From positions 186,001 through 250,000 of the forward strand of contig JBCCCR010000003.1 in the NCBI GenBank assembly GCA_039033415.1: a stretch of 64,000 nucleotides of DNA, in the 5' to 3' direction. Under the pieces are notes generated by a model that saw only the letters and a program-made list of their open reading frames with translations, did not search any database and was not told the DNA's origin. Made by a program: the position numbers and the translations under genes. This document shows positions 53,738 through 62,770 of this stretch, one piece after another; the stretch's first letter is position 1, and each line of letters begins with the position of its first letter. Origin of the DNA: Pseudomonadota bacterium (lineage in GTDB: Bacteria; Pseudomonadota; Gammaproteobacteria; Xanthomonadales; SZUA-38).

Positions 53738-55101
53738 GCCAGGTTCAGCGGCAGCGACCCTACCTCTTCTATGGCCAGACCCAGTCGCTATGCGAACACT
53801 GTCTGGCGGTAGTGCCCGCGAAGATCGTGTTCATGGACAACTGCGTCTACTACCTGAAGCGCTGCCCGGAGCATGGTACGCAGAAAACGCTCGTTTCGAC
53901 CGACATTGATTACTACCTGAAGTGCAAGGACTACCTGAAACCGGGCGACCTGCCCCACCGTTTTCAGACCCGCATCGACCGCGGCTGCCCCCACGACTGC
54001 GGCCTTTGCCCGGATCACGAACAACACTCGTGCCTGGCGATCTTCGACCTGCTCGACGAGTGCAATATGCGCTGTCCGATTTGCTACGCCGACTCAGCAC
54101 CCAGCCTCGGCAACGCCAAAACCATGGCTGAGGTGCAGGCCATGCTGGATACGCTCCTGGCCAGCGAACTCACGCCCGACCTGGTGCAGCTATCCGGTGG
54201 TGAGCCCACCCTGCACCCACAGATTCTAGAGATCATCGATCTCTTACATCGCTCACCGGTCCGGCATCTGATGCTGAATACCAACGGTATCCGCATTGCC
54301 CGTGAACCGGCGTTCGCTGATGAACTCGCCCGCTACCGCCAGGGGTTTGAGGTCTACCTGCAGTTCGACTCGCTTCGGGCAGACGCTCTCAAGACGCTGC
54401 GCGGCATTGACGCCCGTCGGACGCGGGAGGCGGCGCTCAGAAATCTGGAGGAGCGAGGCATTTCGACGACGCTCGTTTGCACCGTGCAGCTGGGCGTCAA
54501 CGACGAGGAAATCGACGAGATCATCAATTACGCTCTGCGCTGGCGCTGCGTTCGAGGGGTCACTTTTCAACCGGTTCAGCGTGCGGGGCGAACGGAAAAC
54601 TTCGGCAAGGCCGACCGGCTGACGCTCAGCGATATCCGTCGCCGGATCGCTGAAGGCAGCAACGCCTTCACCGATGAGGACCTGCTGCCCTTGCCCTGCC
54701 ATCCGGAAAACATCTGTATCGGTTACGGCCTGCGCAGCCCCGAGCGGCCGGAGATGCTCGCTCCGGTGTCGGGCATGATCTCCCGAGAGACGCTGCTCTC
54801 CGGATCCGGCAACAGCATCACGTTTGAGACCAACAGTGACCTGAAGCAGGCGTTTTTGGAGACCTTCTCGCTCGACGCCCTGACGCCCGAGGTGGCGCAA
54901 CGCATGGAGACGCTGCTGTGCTGCCTGCCCAAGGTTGAGGCGCCGGAGCTCAGCTACGAGAACGTGTTTCGTGTGGTCATCATGTCCTTTCTGGACGCGC
55001 ACGACTTCTGCATTTCTTCGGTCAAGCGCTCATGCGTTCACTTCGTGACGCCCAAAGGAAAAATCTACCCCTTCGACACCTACAATCTGTTTTATCGCTG
55101 A
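53734..55101 (+). CDS. Radical SAM enzyme of the tetraether-synthase (MJ0619/Tes) family
   Basis: This 455-residue protein has the family's cysteine arrangement. A rubredoxin-like N-terminal site uses Cys20, Cys23, Cys37 and Cys44 (LCEHC, RCPEHG). An auxiliary-cluster region GCPHDCGLCPDHEQHSCLA spans 84-102, and the radical SAM motif CNMRCPIC is at 110-117, followed by QLSGGEPTLHP. Further cysteines occur near the C-terminus (CISSVKRSCVHF). Archaeal Tes joins two lipid tails by C-C bond formation; related bacterial enzymes have been linked to membrane-spanning lipids. The N-terminal resemblance to MJ0619 is strong, but the bacterial substrate is unproven. The TTG start has GGAGG seven bases upstream. 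Confidence 0.88.
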   Translation: MSQVQRQRPYLFYGQTQSLCEHCLAVVPAKIVFMDNCVYYLKRCPEHGTQKTLVSTDIDYYLKCKDYLKPGDLPHRFQTRIDRGCPHDCGLCPDHEQHSCLAIFDLLDECNMRCPICYADSAPSLGNAKTMAEVQAMLDTLLASELTPDLVQLSGGEPTLHPQILEIIDLLHRSPVRHLMLNTNGIRIAREPAFADELARYRQGFEVYLQFDSLRADALKTLRGIDARRTREAALRNLEERGISTTLVCTVQLGVNDEEIDEIINYALRWRCVRGVTFQPVQRAGRTENFGKADRLTLSDIRRRIAEGSNAFTDEDLLPLPCHPENICIGYGLRSPERPEMLAPVSGMISRETLLSGSGNSITFETNSDLKQAFLETFSLDALTPEVAQRMETLLCCLPKVEAPELSYENVFRVVIMSFLDAHDFCISSVKRSCVHFVTPKGKIYPFDTYNLFYR

Positions 55102-55129
55102 GGCTTTGCGGCGCCTCCTGCTCGAGTGA

Positions 55130-55870
55130 CTAACGTTCCCGCCAGCCGCAGGAGACAACAATCAGCACATATTTGCATCTCACCTCCAGCCCAAAATTGG
55201 TGACAAACCCGAACTCCGGCGTGATGCGATCGAAGGTGCGGGCGATATCTCCTTTCACGCCGGCCGAATAGAAGCGAAGGCCCATCTCCCCCGGTTCAAA
55301 CGGCAGCTGCGGCAGCGGGCCGTCGAGCTCGGTCAGCAGGTTGGTCTGGTCTGCGAGCCCCAGGGCGAGGGGTGCCGGCGGTGTCTTGGGGTCCGCCGGC
55401 GTCAGCCGGGGATTTTCCTCGATACGGTAGCGGCGCATGCGCTTGAGAATATCTTCAGCCCTCGGGGCTGGTGACGCTTCGTCCACGTTTGGAACCTCGG
55501 TCGGCGGCAGGCTGACGGTTGGGATCGTCGGCGTTGGCGCTGTGGCTGCCGGGGCGGGTTCAGCAGGCGGCGAATCCGGCGACGTTTCGGTGGGCAACGC
55601 GGGGACGGCCTGCTGCGGCTCCGAGGGGGCCTCGGTCACAGGCACCGGCGCCAATTTTGGCAGCGGCTCAACGCGATCGGGCACAAGCTCCAAACGGATC
55701 GCCTCGCGCTCGTCGACATTCGGCTCGGGCAGAGGCAGACCTGCCAGCCACCAAAGCGCCGCCAGGTGGGCCAGCAGCGCCAGCCAAAACCATCGAAGCG
55801 GCCGCGGGTTACGTCCCCAGCGGGCCGCAGGCCACCGCGGCAGATCCGCCGTGGCCGTCAGAGTACCCAT
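55130..55870 (-). CDS. Proline-rich membrane-anchored protein of unknown function
   Basis: This 246-residue protein has one N-terminal membrane helix (WFWLALLAHLAALWWLAGL) with a TonB-like start and a Pro/Ala/Glu/Thr-rich stretch (~60-130). The C-terminal domain (LGLADQTNLLTELDGPLPQL, GLRFYSAGVKGDIARTFDRI, EVRCKYVLIVVSCGW) does not look like the TonB fold, although the two terminal cysteines may form a disulfide. It lies 79 bp after ppc on the same strand. The function is unknown. Confidence 0.75.
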   Translation of the reverse strand: MGTLTATADLPRWPAARWGRNPRPLRWFWLALLAHLAALWWLAGLPLPEPNVDEREAIRLELVPDRVEPLPKLAPVPVTEAPSEPQQAVPALPTETSPDSPPAEPAPAATAPTPTIPTVSLPPTEVPNVDEASPAPRAEDILKRMRRYRIEENPRLTPADPKTPPAPLALGLADQTNLLTELDGPLPQLPFEPGEMGLRFYSAGVKGDIARTFDRITPEFGFVTNFGLEVRCKYVLIVVSCGWRER

Positions 55871-55949
55871 ATACGAAGGTTATCGCAGGCAACCTTAACG
55901 TTTAGTAAACGCTTTGGGTGGGCTCTAGTGTTCTGTTTGGAAAGTTCCT

Positions 55950-58655
55950 TTATCCCGTATTTTGAATACCGCGAGCGATGCCATTCACGGTGTCGAACAA
56001 CATGGAGAGGAGGTGATCGTCCTTCCGCTTGCCCTCGCGCCACTGTTTGAGCAGTCTGATCTGAACGAGGTTGAGCGGGTCGACGTAAGGGTTGCGCAGA
56101 CGAATCGCGCGGCGCAGCGTGTTGTCATCTTCCAGCAGCCGGGAGGCGCCGGTGATCGTCAGCACTTTCTCACGGGTCAGGTCGATTTCGCTGCAGATAT
56201 CATCGAAAACCCGGTGCAGCTTCGGCTTGGCCAGCAGACTGTACTCACGGCCGATCGTCAGGTCCGATTTGGCGAGCACCATTTCCACGTCTTTGATCAA
56301 ACTCCGGAAGAACGGCCAGCGGAGCATGTCGACGATGGCGTCTTCGCCAAACTCCGCCATCGCCGCCTCAAGTCCACTGCCAAAACCCAAGATGCCCGGC
56401 AGGTTGATCCGAGTTTGGCCCCAGGAAAAAACCCACGGTATGGCGCGCAGGTTGACGATCCCCTGCTGGCTGCGGCGCGCGCTCGGTCGGGAACCGATCG
56501 CCAGACGCTGGATCACGTCGATCGGCGTCGCCTCGCGGAAGAAAGGCTCAAAGTCCGGATCGTCGTACACCATGGCGCGATAGCGAGCCCGGGCAGCGGC
56601 GGCGATATGCGCCATCCGATCCGTCCACTGCGAGGTGTCCGGCGCTGACTCACGCAGGCTCGCTACCAGGGTCGCGCCGGTCATCTGCTCGAGGTTTCTA
56701 AGCCCCAGGGAGCGAATGCCATATTTTTGATGGATGACCTCACCCTGCTCGGTGACCCGCAGGTAGCCCTGCACGCTGCCGGACGGTGCGGCGAGGATGC
56801 CGTCGACCGTATTGCCGCCCCCCCGGCTCACGGTGCCACCGCGACCGTGGAAAAAGCCGATCTTGAGATCGAGCTCGGCCGCGACGTCGGTGAGCTGACG
56901 CTGCGCGCGCTGCAGCGCCCAGCGCGCGGCAGCAATGCCGCTGTCCTTGTTGCTGTCTGAGTAGCCGATCATCACCAGCTGACGGTTACCCCGCTGGCTG
57001 AGGTGCTCGCGATAGCTCTCTTCCGCGGCCAGGCCTCGCACAATGCCCTCACCGGCGGTTAAATCGTCGACCGTCTCTAGCAGCGGCGCGATGTCCAGCG
57101 GCACCTGGTTACCGTCCGAGACCAGACCCGCGCCGCGCGCCAGCAGCAGCACGCTGAGCACGTCGTCAGCACCCTGAGCCATGCTGATGATGTAGCTACC
57201 GATCGCCGAACTGCCGTAGCTTTTCTTGGCCTCGTCTATGGCCCGGAAAACGGCGAGCACCCGTTCGAGCTGGTGGGGAATATCTTCGGGTAGCGCCGGT
57301 AGATCTTTGAGCCATTCGCTCAGCTGCTCAGTCCGTTCCTGCGCAGACTTATCGGTCCACTCGTCGTCTCCCGCCCAGCCGGCCACCGCCCGCCGCAGGT
57401 CCATAGCGTCCTGGCGGACATCGAGCGTTGCCAGATGAAAGCCGAAGGTGCGGACCCGCCACATCAGACGCTTCACCAGGAATAGGCCTGCGTGGCTCCC
57501 GTTGTTTTGCTCCAGCGAGGTGCGGACCATCTGCAGGTCCGACAGCAGCTCGGTACTGCTGGCGTAGGCCGACTCGCCGTCGTTGAGCACCTGCACCAGC
57601 CGCGCAGTCACGTACGTCAGCAGACAGCGATACGGCATGTCCTCATAGCGATCCGGGATCGTCTCGCGCGTGTCGGGCAGCATCCGCTCGTACTTGGTGA
57701 CGCGATGCATCACCGCTTCGTTCACGGTCACCAAGCCCTGCGACTGCGACAGATCGCGCGCCAGGCGCCGTACTTCCGGCAGATACCGGGCGACGATCAG
57801 CTGGCGGTGTTCCTTGAGGCTTTCGCCGATGGTTTCGAACGTGACGTTGGGGTTACCGTCCATATCGCCACCCACCCAGGAGCCGAAGCGAAGCACGCTG
57901 GGCAGCCGCTCTCCCGCGAAGGCGTCTGGGTAATAGCGATCCAGCGATCGGCGAAAGGACTCATAAAACGCCGGCACGATCTGGTAGATCACTTCAGTCA
58001 CGTAAAACATGACGTGTTCGCGTTCGGTGGCAACCGTCGGTCGCGCCGCCGAGTAGGCTCGGGTCTGCCAGGCGGAGGTCAGCGCCTGACGGATTCGCTG
58101 CAGCGCCATATCCTCTTCCAGCGGCGTTCGACCCGGATCGAAGCGCTCGACCATCCGTATGACCATCGACCGGTCTTTTTCGAGCAAAGTTCGACGGGTT
58201 GCCTCTGTTGGGTGGGCGGTCATCACCGGCTCGATGACCGTCTGCTGCAGCAGCTCTCGAAGCTGTTCGCTGGTCACGCCCAAATCCCGCAGCTGGCTCA
58301 GGCTCGCGTCCAGCGACCCGGAGATTATCTCCTCCTCGCGCTGACGCTCCCGGATACGACGAATCCGATGGACCTTTTCAGCCAGGTTGACCGCCTGAAA
58401 GTAGGCGGAAAACCCGCGGACAACCTGGGCCAGACTGTCCTGATCGGCATGGCGAACGATGTCTGAGAGCGCGTCGGTCCCGCTGTCGTCACCCTCGCGC
58501 CGGGCGATCGCCGCGAGCCTCACCTCTTCGACAAGCGAATAGAGCGCTTCACCGCACTGTTCGGCCAGCACGTCGCCAACCATGGCACCCACCAGACTCA
58601 CGTCCTCCTTCAGCGCCAGGTCCTTGTCTGGAAACGATATTTCTCTCGGGCTCAT
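55950..58655 (-). CDS. ppc: Phosphoenolpyruvate carboxylase
   Basis: This full-length 901-residue enzyme has VMTAHPTEATRRTLLEKDRS with the catalytic histidine, FGSWVGGDMDGNPNV, the second site GYSDSNKDSGIAAARWALQ, FFHGRGGTVSRGGG, and the C-terminal GIARGIQNTG. It carboxylates PEP to oxaloacetate to refill the TCA cycle. A TATAGT box on this strand (58706-58711) lies about 50 bp upstream, with a poor -35. Confidence 0.98.
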   Translation of the reverse strand: MSPREISFPDKDLALKEDVSLVGAMVGDVLAEQCGEALYSLVEEVRLAAIARREGDDSGTDALSDIVRHADQDSLAQVVRGFSAYFQAVNLAEKVHRIRRIRERQREEEIISGSLDASLSQLRDLGVTSEQLRELLQQTVIEPVMTAHPTEATRRTLLEKDRSMVIRMVERFDPGRTPLEEDMALQRIRQALTSAWQTRAYSAARPTVATEREHVMFYVTEVIYQIVPAFYESFRRSLDRYYPDAFAGERLPSVLRFGSWVGGDMDGNPNVTFETIGESLKEHRQLIVARYLPEVRRLARDLSQSQGLVTVNEAVMHRVTKYERMLPDTRETIPDRYEDMPYRCLLTYVTARLVQVLNDGESAYASSTELLSDLQMVRTSLEQNNGSHAGLFLVKRLMWRVRTFGFHLATLDVRQDAMDLRRAVAGWAGDDEWTDKSAQERTEQLSEWLKDLPALPEDIPHQLERVLAVFRAIDEAKKSYGSSAIGSYIISMAQGADDVLSVLLLARGAGLVSDGNQVPLDIAPLLETVDDLTAGEGIVRGLAAEESYREHLSQRGNRQLVMIGYSDSNKDSGIAAARWALQRAQRQLTDVAAELDLKIGFFHGRGGTVSRGGGNTVDGILAAPSGSVQGYLRVTEQGEVIHQKYGIRSLGLRNLEQMTGATLVASLRESAPDTSQWTDRMAHIAAAARARYRAMVYDDPDFEPFFREATPIDVIQRLAIGSRPSARRSQQGIVNLRAIPWVFSWGQTRINLPGILGFGSGLEAAMAEFGEDAIVDMLRWPFFRSLIKDVEMVLAKSDLTIGREYSLLAKPKLHRVFDDICSEIDLTREKVLTITGASRLLEDDNTLRRAIRLRNPYVDPLNLVQIRLLKQWREGKRKDDHLLSMLFDTVNGIARGIQNTG

Positions 58656-58879
58656 GGGCTCAGAAACGGCTCTTCAGCGCGTCAGCTCGGTTTGGGGAGA
58701 GCCCGACTATAAAACAATTGGCGAGTGTTTTTCAGCGATGATCGCGACTTGCGAAAACCGCCCGGCTTGGGCACCATGACGGGCCTCCGATCCTCGCCGC
58801 AGCGTCCGCGGACTCGGTAGCGTCAGCCGTAGACTAAATTCCGGCTGTCCTTTTATGCCGTGCTGAAAGAGAGTGACAC

Positions 58880-60505
58880 ATGGACGTCAACGAATACGAT
58901 TACATAGTGGTCGGTGCCGGCTCGGCCGGTTGCGTTCTGGCCAATCGCCTCACCGAAGACCCCAGCATCAGCGTGCTTCTCCTCGAAGCCGGTGGTCGCG
59001 ACTGGCACCCGTTCATTCACATGCCCGCAGGTTTGGCCAAGCTCGTGAACATCAAGTGGCTGAACTGGGGTTATGAGACACAGCCTGAGCCCGAGCTTGA
59101 AAGCCGACGCCTTTACTGGCCCCGCGGCAAGGTGCTGGGCGGGTCAAGCTCCATCAACGCCATGTGTTACGCCCGTGGCCATCGCGCGGATTACGATCAC
59201 TGGGCGGATCTTGGGAATCGCGGCTGGAGCTACGCTGACGTGCTGCCGTTTTTCGTGAAGGCGGAGCATCAGGAGCGCGGCGCGTCGGACTACCACGGCA
59301 GCGACGGCCCGCTGAACGTGCAGGACCTGCTGCACCATAACCCGCTGAGCGAAGTGTTTCTGGAGGCAGCGCAGCAATGCGGATACACCGCCAACGATGA
59401 CTTTAATGGCCCAACTCAACGAGGCTTTGGCTACTACCAGGTCACCCAAAAAGGCGGTGCAAGGTGGAGCACCGCCGCCGGCTACCTGAATCCGGCCAAA
59501 CCCCGGCCAAACCTGACAATCGCCACCAAAGCACTGACCCATCGGGTCCTGCTGGAGGGTCAACGCGCCGTTGGGGTCGAGTTTTTCAAAGGTCGCTACC
59601 TGCAAACGGCACGCGCGAGGAACGAAGTGCTCCTCAGCGCCGGCGCCATCAACTCACCCCAGCTGCTGATGCTGTCGGGCATTGGTCCGGGCCCGGTGCT
59701 GAGCCGCTGCGGCGTCCGCGTCAACCACGAGCTGCCAGGCGTTGGACGCAACCTGCAGGATCACCTGGACATTTGCACGCTCTACCGCAGCAAAACCGAC
59801 ATCACCTACGATCGCACCAACGATCTGGCGGTCGGTCTCAAATACATGTTGTTCCACCGCGGTGTCGGTACCTCCAACATCGCCGAGTCCGGCGGTTTTG
59901 TTGTGAGTGATCTGGCGGAAGACGACCGGCCCGACCTGCAGTTTCATTTTGTGCCGGCCATGCTCGACGACCACGGCCGCAATCGGCTTGCCGGGGCGGG
60001 CTTCACGCTGCACTGCTGCGCGCTGCGGCCCGACAGCCGCGGAAGCATCGAAATTGTCAGCCAGGATCCCAAAAAGTATCCGGCCATCAAGGCCAACTAT
60101 CTGAGTGCGCCTCAGGACATGGACCTGATGATCGAAGGCATTCGGCTGTCCCGCAAGATTCTCGGCGCCAAGGCGTTCGACGAGTATCGGGCCGAAGAGA
60201 TCTTCCCGGGGGCTGACGTCACCAGCCGCAGCGACCTTGAGGCATTTGTCCGCCGCAAGGCCGAAACCATTTATCACCCGGTGGGCACCTGCAAGATGGG
60301 CTCAGACGACATGGCGGTGGTGGACAGCGAGTTAAGGGTTCACGGCATCGAAGGCCTGCGAGTCATCGACGCTTCGGTCATGCCAACACTGGTCAGCGGC
60401 AACACAAACGCACCGACGGTCATGATCGCCGAGCGGGCCAGCACGCTGATCCGCAACATTGCTGGGTATCGCACCAGCCAGGCGCGGACGGACGCCGCCG
60501 CCTGA
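58880..60505 (+). CDS. GMC-family FAD oxidoreductase (choline/alcohol dehydrogenase-like)
   Basis: This 541-residue flavoprotein has the FAD motif YIVVGAGSAGCVLANRL, the GMC signature 1 GKVLGGSSSINAMCYARG, signature 2 SAGAINSPQLLMLSGIGP, and the active-site YHPVGTCKMG and SGNTNAPTVMIAE with the catalytic His and Asn. Relatives include choline dehydrogenase (BetA) and alkane-chain alcohol dehydrogenases (AlkJ). No betaine-aldehyde dehydrogenase or transporter is adjacent, so an aliphatic alcohol is as likely as choline. The gene converges with kynA. Confidence 0.92.
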   Translation: MDVNEYDYIVVGAGSAGCVLANRLTEDPSISVLLLEAGGRDWHPFIHMPAGLAKLVNIKWLNWGYETQPEPELESRRLYWPRGKVLGGSSSINAMCYARGHRADYDHWADLGNRGWSYADVLPFFVKAEHQERGASDYHGSDGPLNVQDLLHHNPLSEVFLEAAQQCGYTANDDFNGPTQRGFGYYQVTQKGGARWSTAAGYLNPAKPRPNLTIATKALTHRVLLEGQRAVGVEFFKGRYLQTARARNEVLLSAGAINSPQLLMLSGIGPGPVLSRCGVRVNHELPGVGRNLQDHLDICTLYRSKTDITYDRTNDLAVGLKYMLFHRGVGTSNIAESGGFVVSDLAEDDRPDLQFHFVPAMLDDHGRNRLAGAGFTLHCCALRPDSRGSIEIVSQDPKKYPAIKANYLSAPQDMDLMIEGIRLSRKILGAKAFDEYRAEEIFPGADVTSRSDLEAFVRRKAETIYHPVGTCKMGSDDMAVVDSELRVHGIEGLRVIDASVMPTLVSGNTNAPTVMIAERASTLIRNIAGYRTSQARTDAAA

Positions 60506-60533
60506 CGCGCCGGCCGCAATCCGCCGGGCCTCC

Positions 60534-61379
60534 TTAGATGTTCGTGCGCAGTGCCAGCAGCTCCGGGTAGAAGCTTGTGTCCAGGGCTTTCTTGAGAAAG
60601 CCCACGCCGCTGGAGCCGCCCGTCCCCCGCCGAAAGCCGATGATCCGCTGCACGGTGTACATGTGGCGAAAGCGCCAGTTCTGGAACGCGTCTTCGAGAT
60701 CAACCAGCGTTTCGGCGAGCTCATAGAGATCGTAAAAGCGGTCGCTGAAGCGGTAGACCTTCGTCCAGGCGGCTTCGACCGAGGCGTTGTGCTGATACGG
60801 CTCACGCGGGTCCCTTGACGCGAGCTCGGGGTCGATGGCGAAGCCGGCGCGCACCAGCTGGGCGATAGCCGCGTCGTAGAGGCTCGGCTTCGCGAGCAGC
60901 GCCTCGAGTCGGGCCGTGCAGCTCGGCCGATCCTTGTGCACACTGATTGCCTGAGCGTTTTTGTTGCCCAGCAAAAATTCCAGCGACCGATAGCCTACCG
61001 ACTGAAAACCCGAGGCGTTGCCGAGGCTGTCGCGAAACTTCAGGTAGTCCACCGGCGTCATGGTGGCGAGAATCGACCAGGATTGTTTCATCTGGTTCAG
61101 GATTTCTTTGACCCGAGCGAGCACCTTAAAGGCGCGTCGAAACTGCCCCTCATCGATGAGCCGAATGGCGGCTGAGACCTCATGTACCGCCAGCTTCAGC
61201 CATAGCTCACTGGCCTGGTGGATCACAACAAACAGCATTTCGTCGTGTTCATCGGTGCGCATCTCCTGCGCCGACAAAATCTTGTCGAGATGAAGATAGT
61301 CGCCGTAGGCCATGGCGCCCTTGAAGTTGGTGCGGATGTCGGACTCAACTTCCCGAAAGTTTGTGCTGGGGGTTTTCAA
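60534..61379 (-). CDS. kynA: Tryptophan 2,3-dioxygenase
   Basis: This 281-residue heme enzyme has MAYGDYLHLDKILSAQ, the substrate/heme region DEMLFVVIHQASELWLKL, then SVGYRSLEFLLGNKN and a C-terminal MYTVQRIIGFRRGTGGSSGV. It opens tryptophan to N-formylkynurenine. The start is TTG, overlapping kmo's stop (TTGA); an ATG at residue 23 would cut the conserved N-terminal helix. It is the third gene of a kynU-kmo-kynA operon. Confidence 0.96.
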   Translation of the reverse strand: MKTPSTNFREVESDIRTNFKGAMAYGDYLHLDKILSAQEMRTDEHDEMLFVVIHQASELWLKLAVHEVSAAIRLIDEGQFRRAFKVLARVKEILNQMKQSWSILATMTPVDYLKFRDSLGNASGFQSVGYRSLEFLLGNKNAQAISVHKDRPSCTARLEALLAKPSLYDAAIAQLVRAGFAIDPELASRDPREPYQHNASVEAAWTKVYRFSDRFYDLYELAETLVDLEDAFQNWRFRHMYTVQRIIGFRRGTGGSSGVGFLKKALDTSFYPELLALRTNI

Positions 61380-62770
61380 CGCTCTTCTCCCAAACGCGCA
61401 GGCGGCGGTTGTTTAAGGTCATGGTGGTGGTTGGTGACCAGATCAAGCAGGAACTGCTGCACCTCACCGGATCGATCAGCATCTGCAACCCACGGCAGCG
61501 CCATCACCTGATCCATGATTTTCTGCTGGCGCACGCCGGACGCCAGCGCTTCGCTGTAGCTGACTTCCGGCAGAAATGTCACCTGGGTGTAGAGTGGAAC
61601 CCACAATTCCGGGTGGGCGCGGTGGAAATCCCGTTCGATGGTCTTCTGTAGCAGGAAATCCGGCTGGCCGGAGAGCTCACTCATTTCGGTGAAATTTTGC
61701 ATCGCCAGCTCTGACAGCGCGTCAGCGTTGGGTTTACGAACCGTCTCATAGGCCTCGAGTGTCCGCGCCCAGTCACCATCATAATCAGCGAACAGATCCC
61801 CGAACGCCCGACAGTCTTCGAACCCACAGTTGAGCCCCTGACCATAGAACGGGACGATCGCGTGCGCAGAGTCGCCGATCAGCGCCGCCCGTCCAGCAAA
61901 AACCCAGCGCGACACCTCTGCCAGCGCCAGCAGCGACGGCCGCGTTTGGAGAAAACGCTGCACGGGCCGCTCAAGCAAAGGCCGGGCGTCCGAAAAATCT
62001 TGGTCGAACATGGCCTCAACCGCCCGTCGGTCCGAGAGACTGGAAAACGAGTTGGCGCCCTCGTCCGGCAGGAACGCCGTTGCGGTCATCGACCCGTCGG
62101 GGTTGGGCAACGCGATCAGCATGTAGTTGCCGCGAGGCCAGATGTGCAGCGCGTCTTTGGCAAGCGCGTGGCCACCGTCGATCGCCGGCGGCATGTTCAG
62201 TTCCAGGTAACTGTGGCCCATCCTGCGCACGTTGACCTCCGCACCGTGGTCAACGGCCAGCAGCCGGCGAACCTTGGAGTTGGCGCCGTCTGCGCCAAAC
62301 AGATAGTCAAAGGAAAGCTCAAGGTCGCTGTATTCCGGCCGGGTAAAAAAGGCTCTCCGGCCCGGAAGATCGATGGCGGCAAGCACAGCTTCAAAATGGA
62401 GCGTGATGTTGGGCTCCTGGTCGGCCATGTTCAGAAGCACTTCGTTGACCGCCGCCCGCGAGACAGACCAGATCGCCTGGCCGAGCTGCCCATAGGGTTG
62501 CCGGGTCACGGCGCCGTCTCGGTCGTGCATGGCTCTCGCCGACATGGGAAGCGACACGGCGCGCACCGCCTCGTCCGCCCCAATCCGGCTCAGGGCCAAC
62601 CAGCCCCGCTCTGACAAGGCGATGTTGATGGAACGCCCTTCGTAGACGTCGTGGATCCGAGAGTCAGTGCGGGCTTCCAGCAGGTCGACCCGCATGCCCA
62701 GGCGCGCCAGCATGATTGCCAGCAGCGTGCCGACCGGCCCGGCCCCCACGACCACCACACGGGTGCTCAT
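61376..62770 (-). CDS. kmo: Kynurenine 3-monooxygenase
   Basis: This 464-residue FAD monooxygenase has [51 protein letters not shown], and [20 protein letters not shown] with NCGFEDC. It makes 3-hydroxykynurenine with NADPH and oxygen. The C-terminus has the usual membrane-associating helices of this family only in part. It overlaps both neighbours by 4 bp. Confidence 0.96.
   Translation of the reverse strand: MSTRVVVVGAGPVGTLLAIMLARLGMRVDLLEARTDSRIHDVYEGRSINIALSERGWLALSRIGADEAVRAVSLPMSARAMHDRDGAVTRQPYGQLGQAIWSVSRAAVNEVLLNMADQEPNITLHFEAVLAAIDLPGRRAFFTRPEYSDLELSFDYLFGADGANSKVRRLLAVDHGAEVNVRRMGHSYLELNMPPAIDGGHALAKDALHIWPRGNYMLIALPNPDGSMTATAFLPDEGANSFSSLSDRRAVEAMFDQDFSDARPLLERPVQRFLQTRPSLLALAEVSRWVFAGRAALIGDSAHAIVPFYGQGLNCGFEDCRAFGDLFADYDGDWARTLEAYETVRKPNADALSELAMQNFTEMSELSGQPDFLLQKTIERDFHRAHPELWVPLYTQVTFLPEVSYSEALASGVRQQKIMDQVMALPWVADADRSGEVQQFLLDLVTNHHHDLKQPPPARLGEER

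Noticed and set aside
57492-58466. A 324-codon open frame antisense to ppc
   Set aside because: The composition is typical of a shadow frame (Arg/His/Gln-rich, no domain), and ppc is unmistakable on the other strand.
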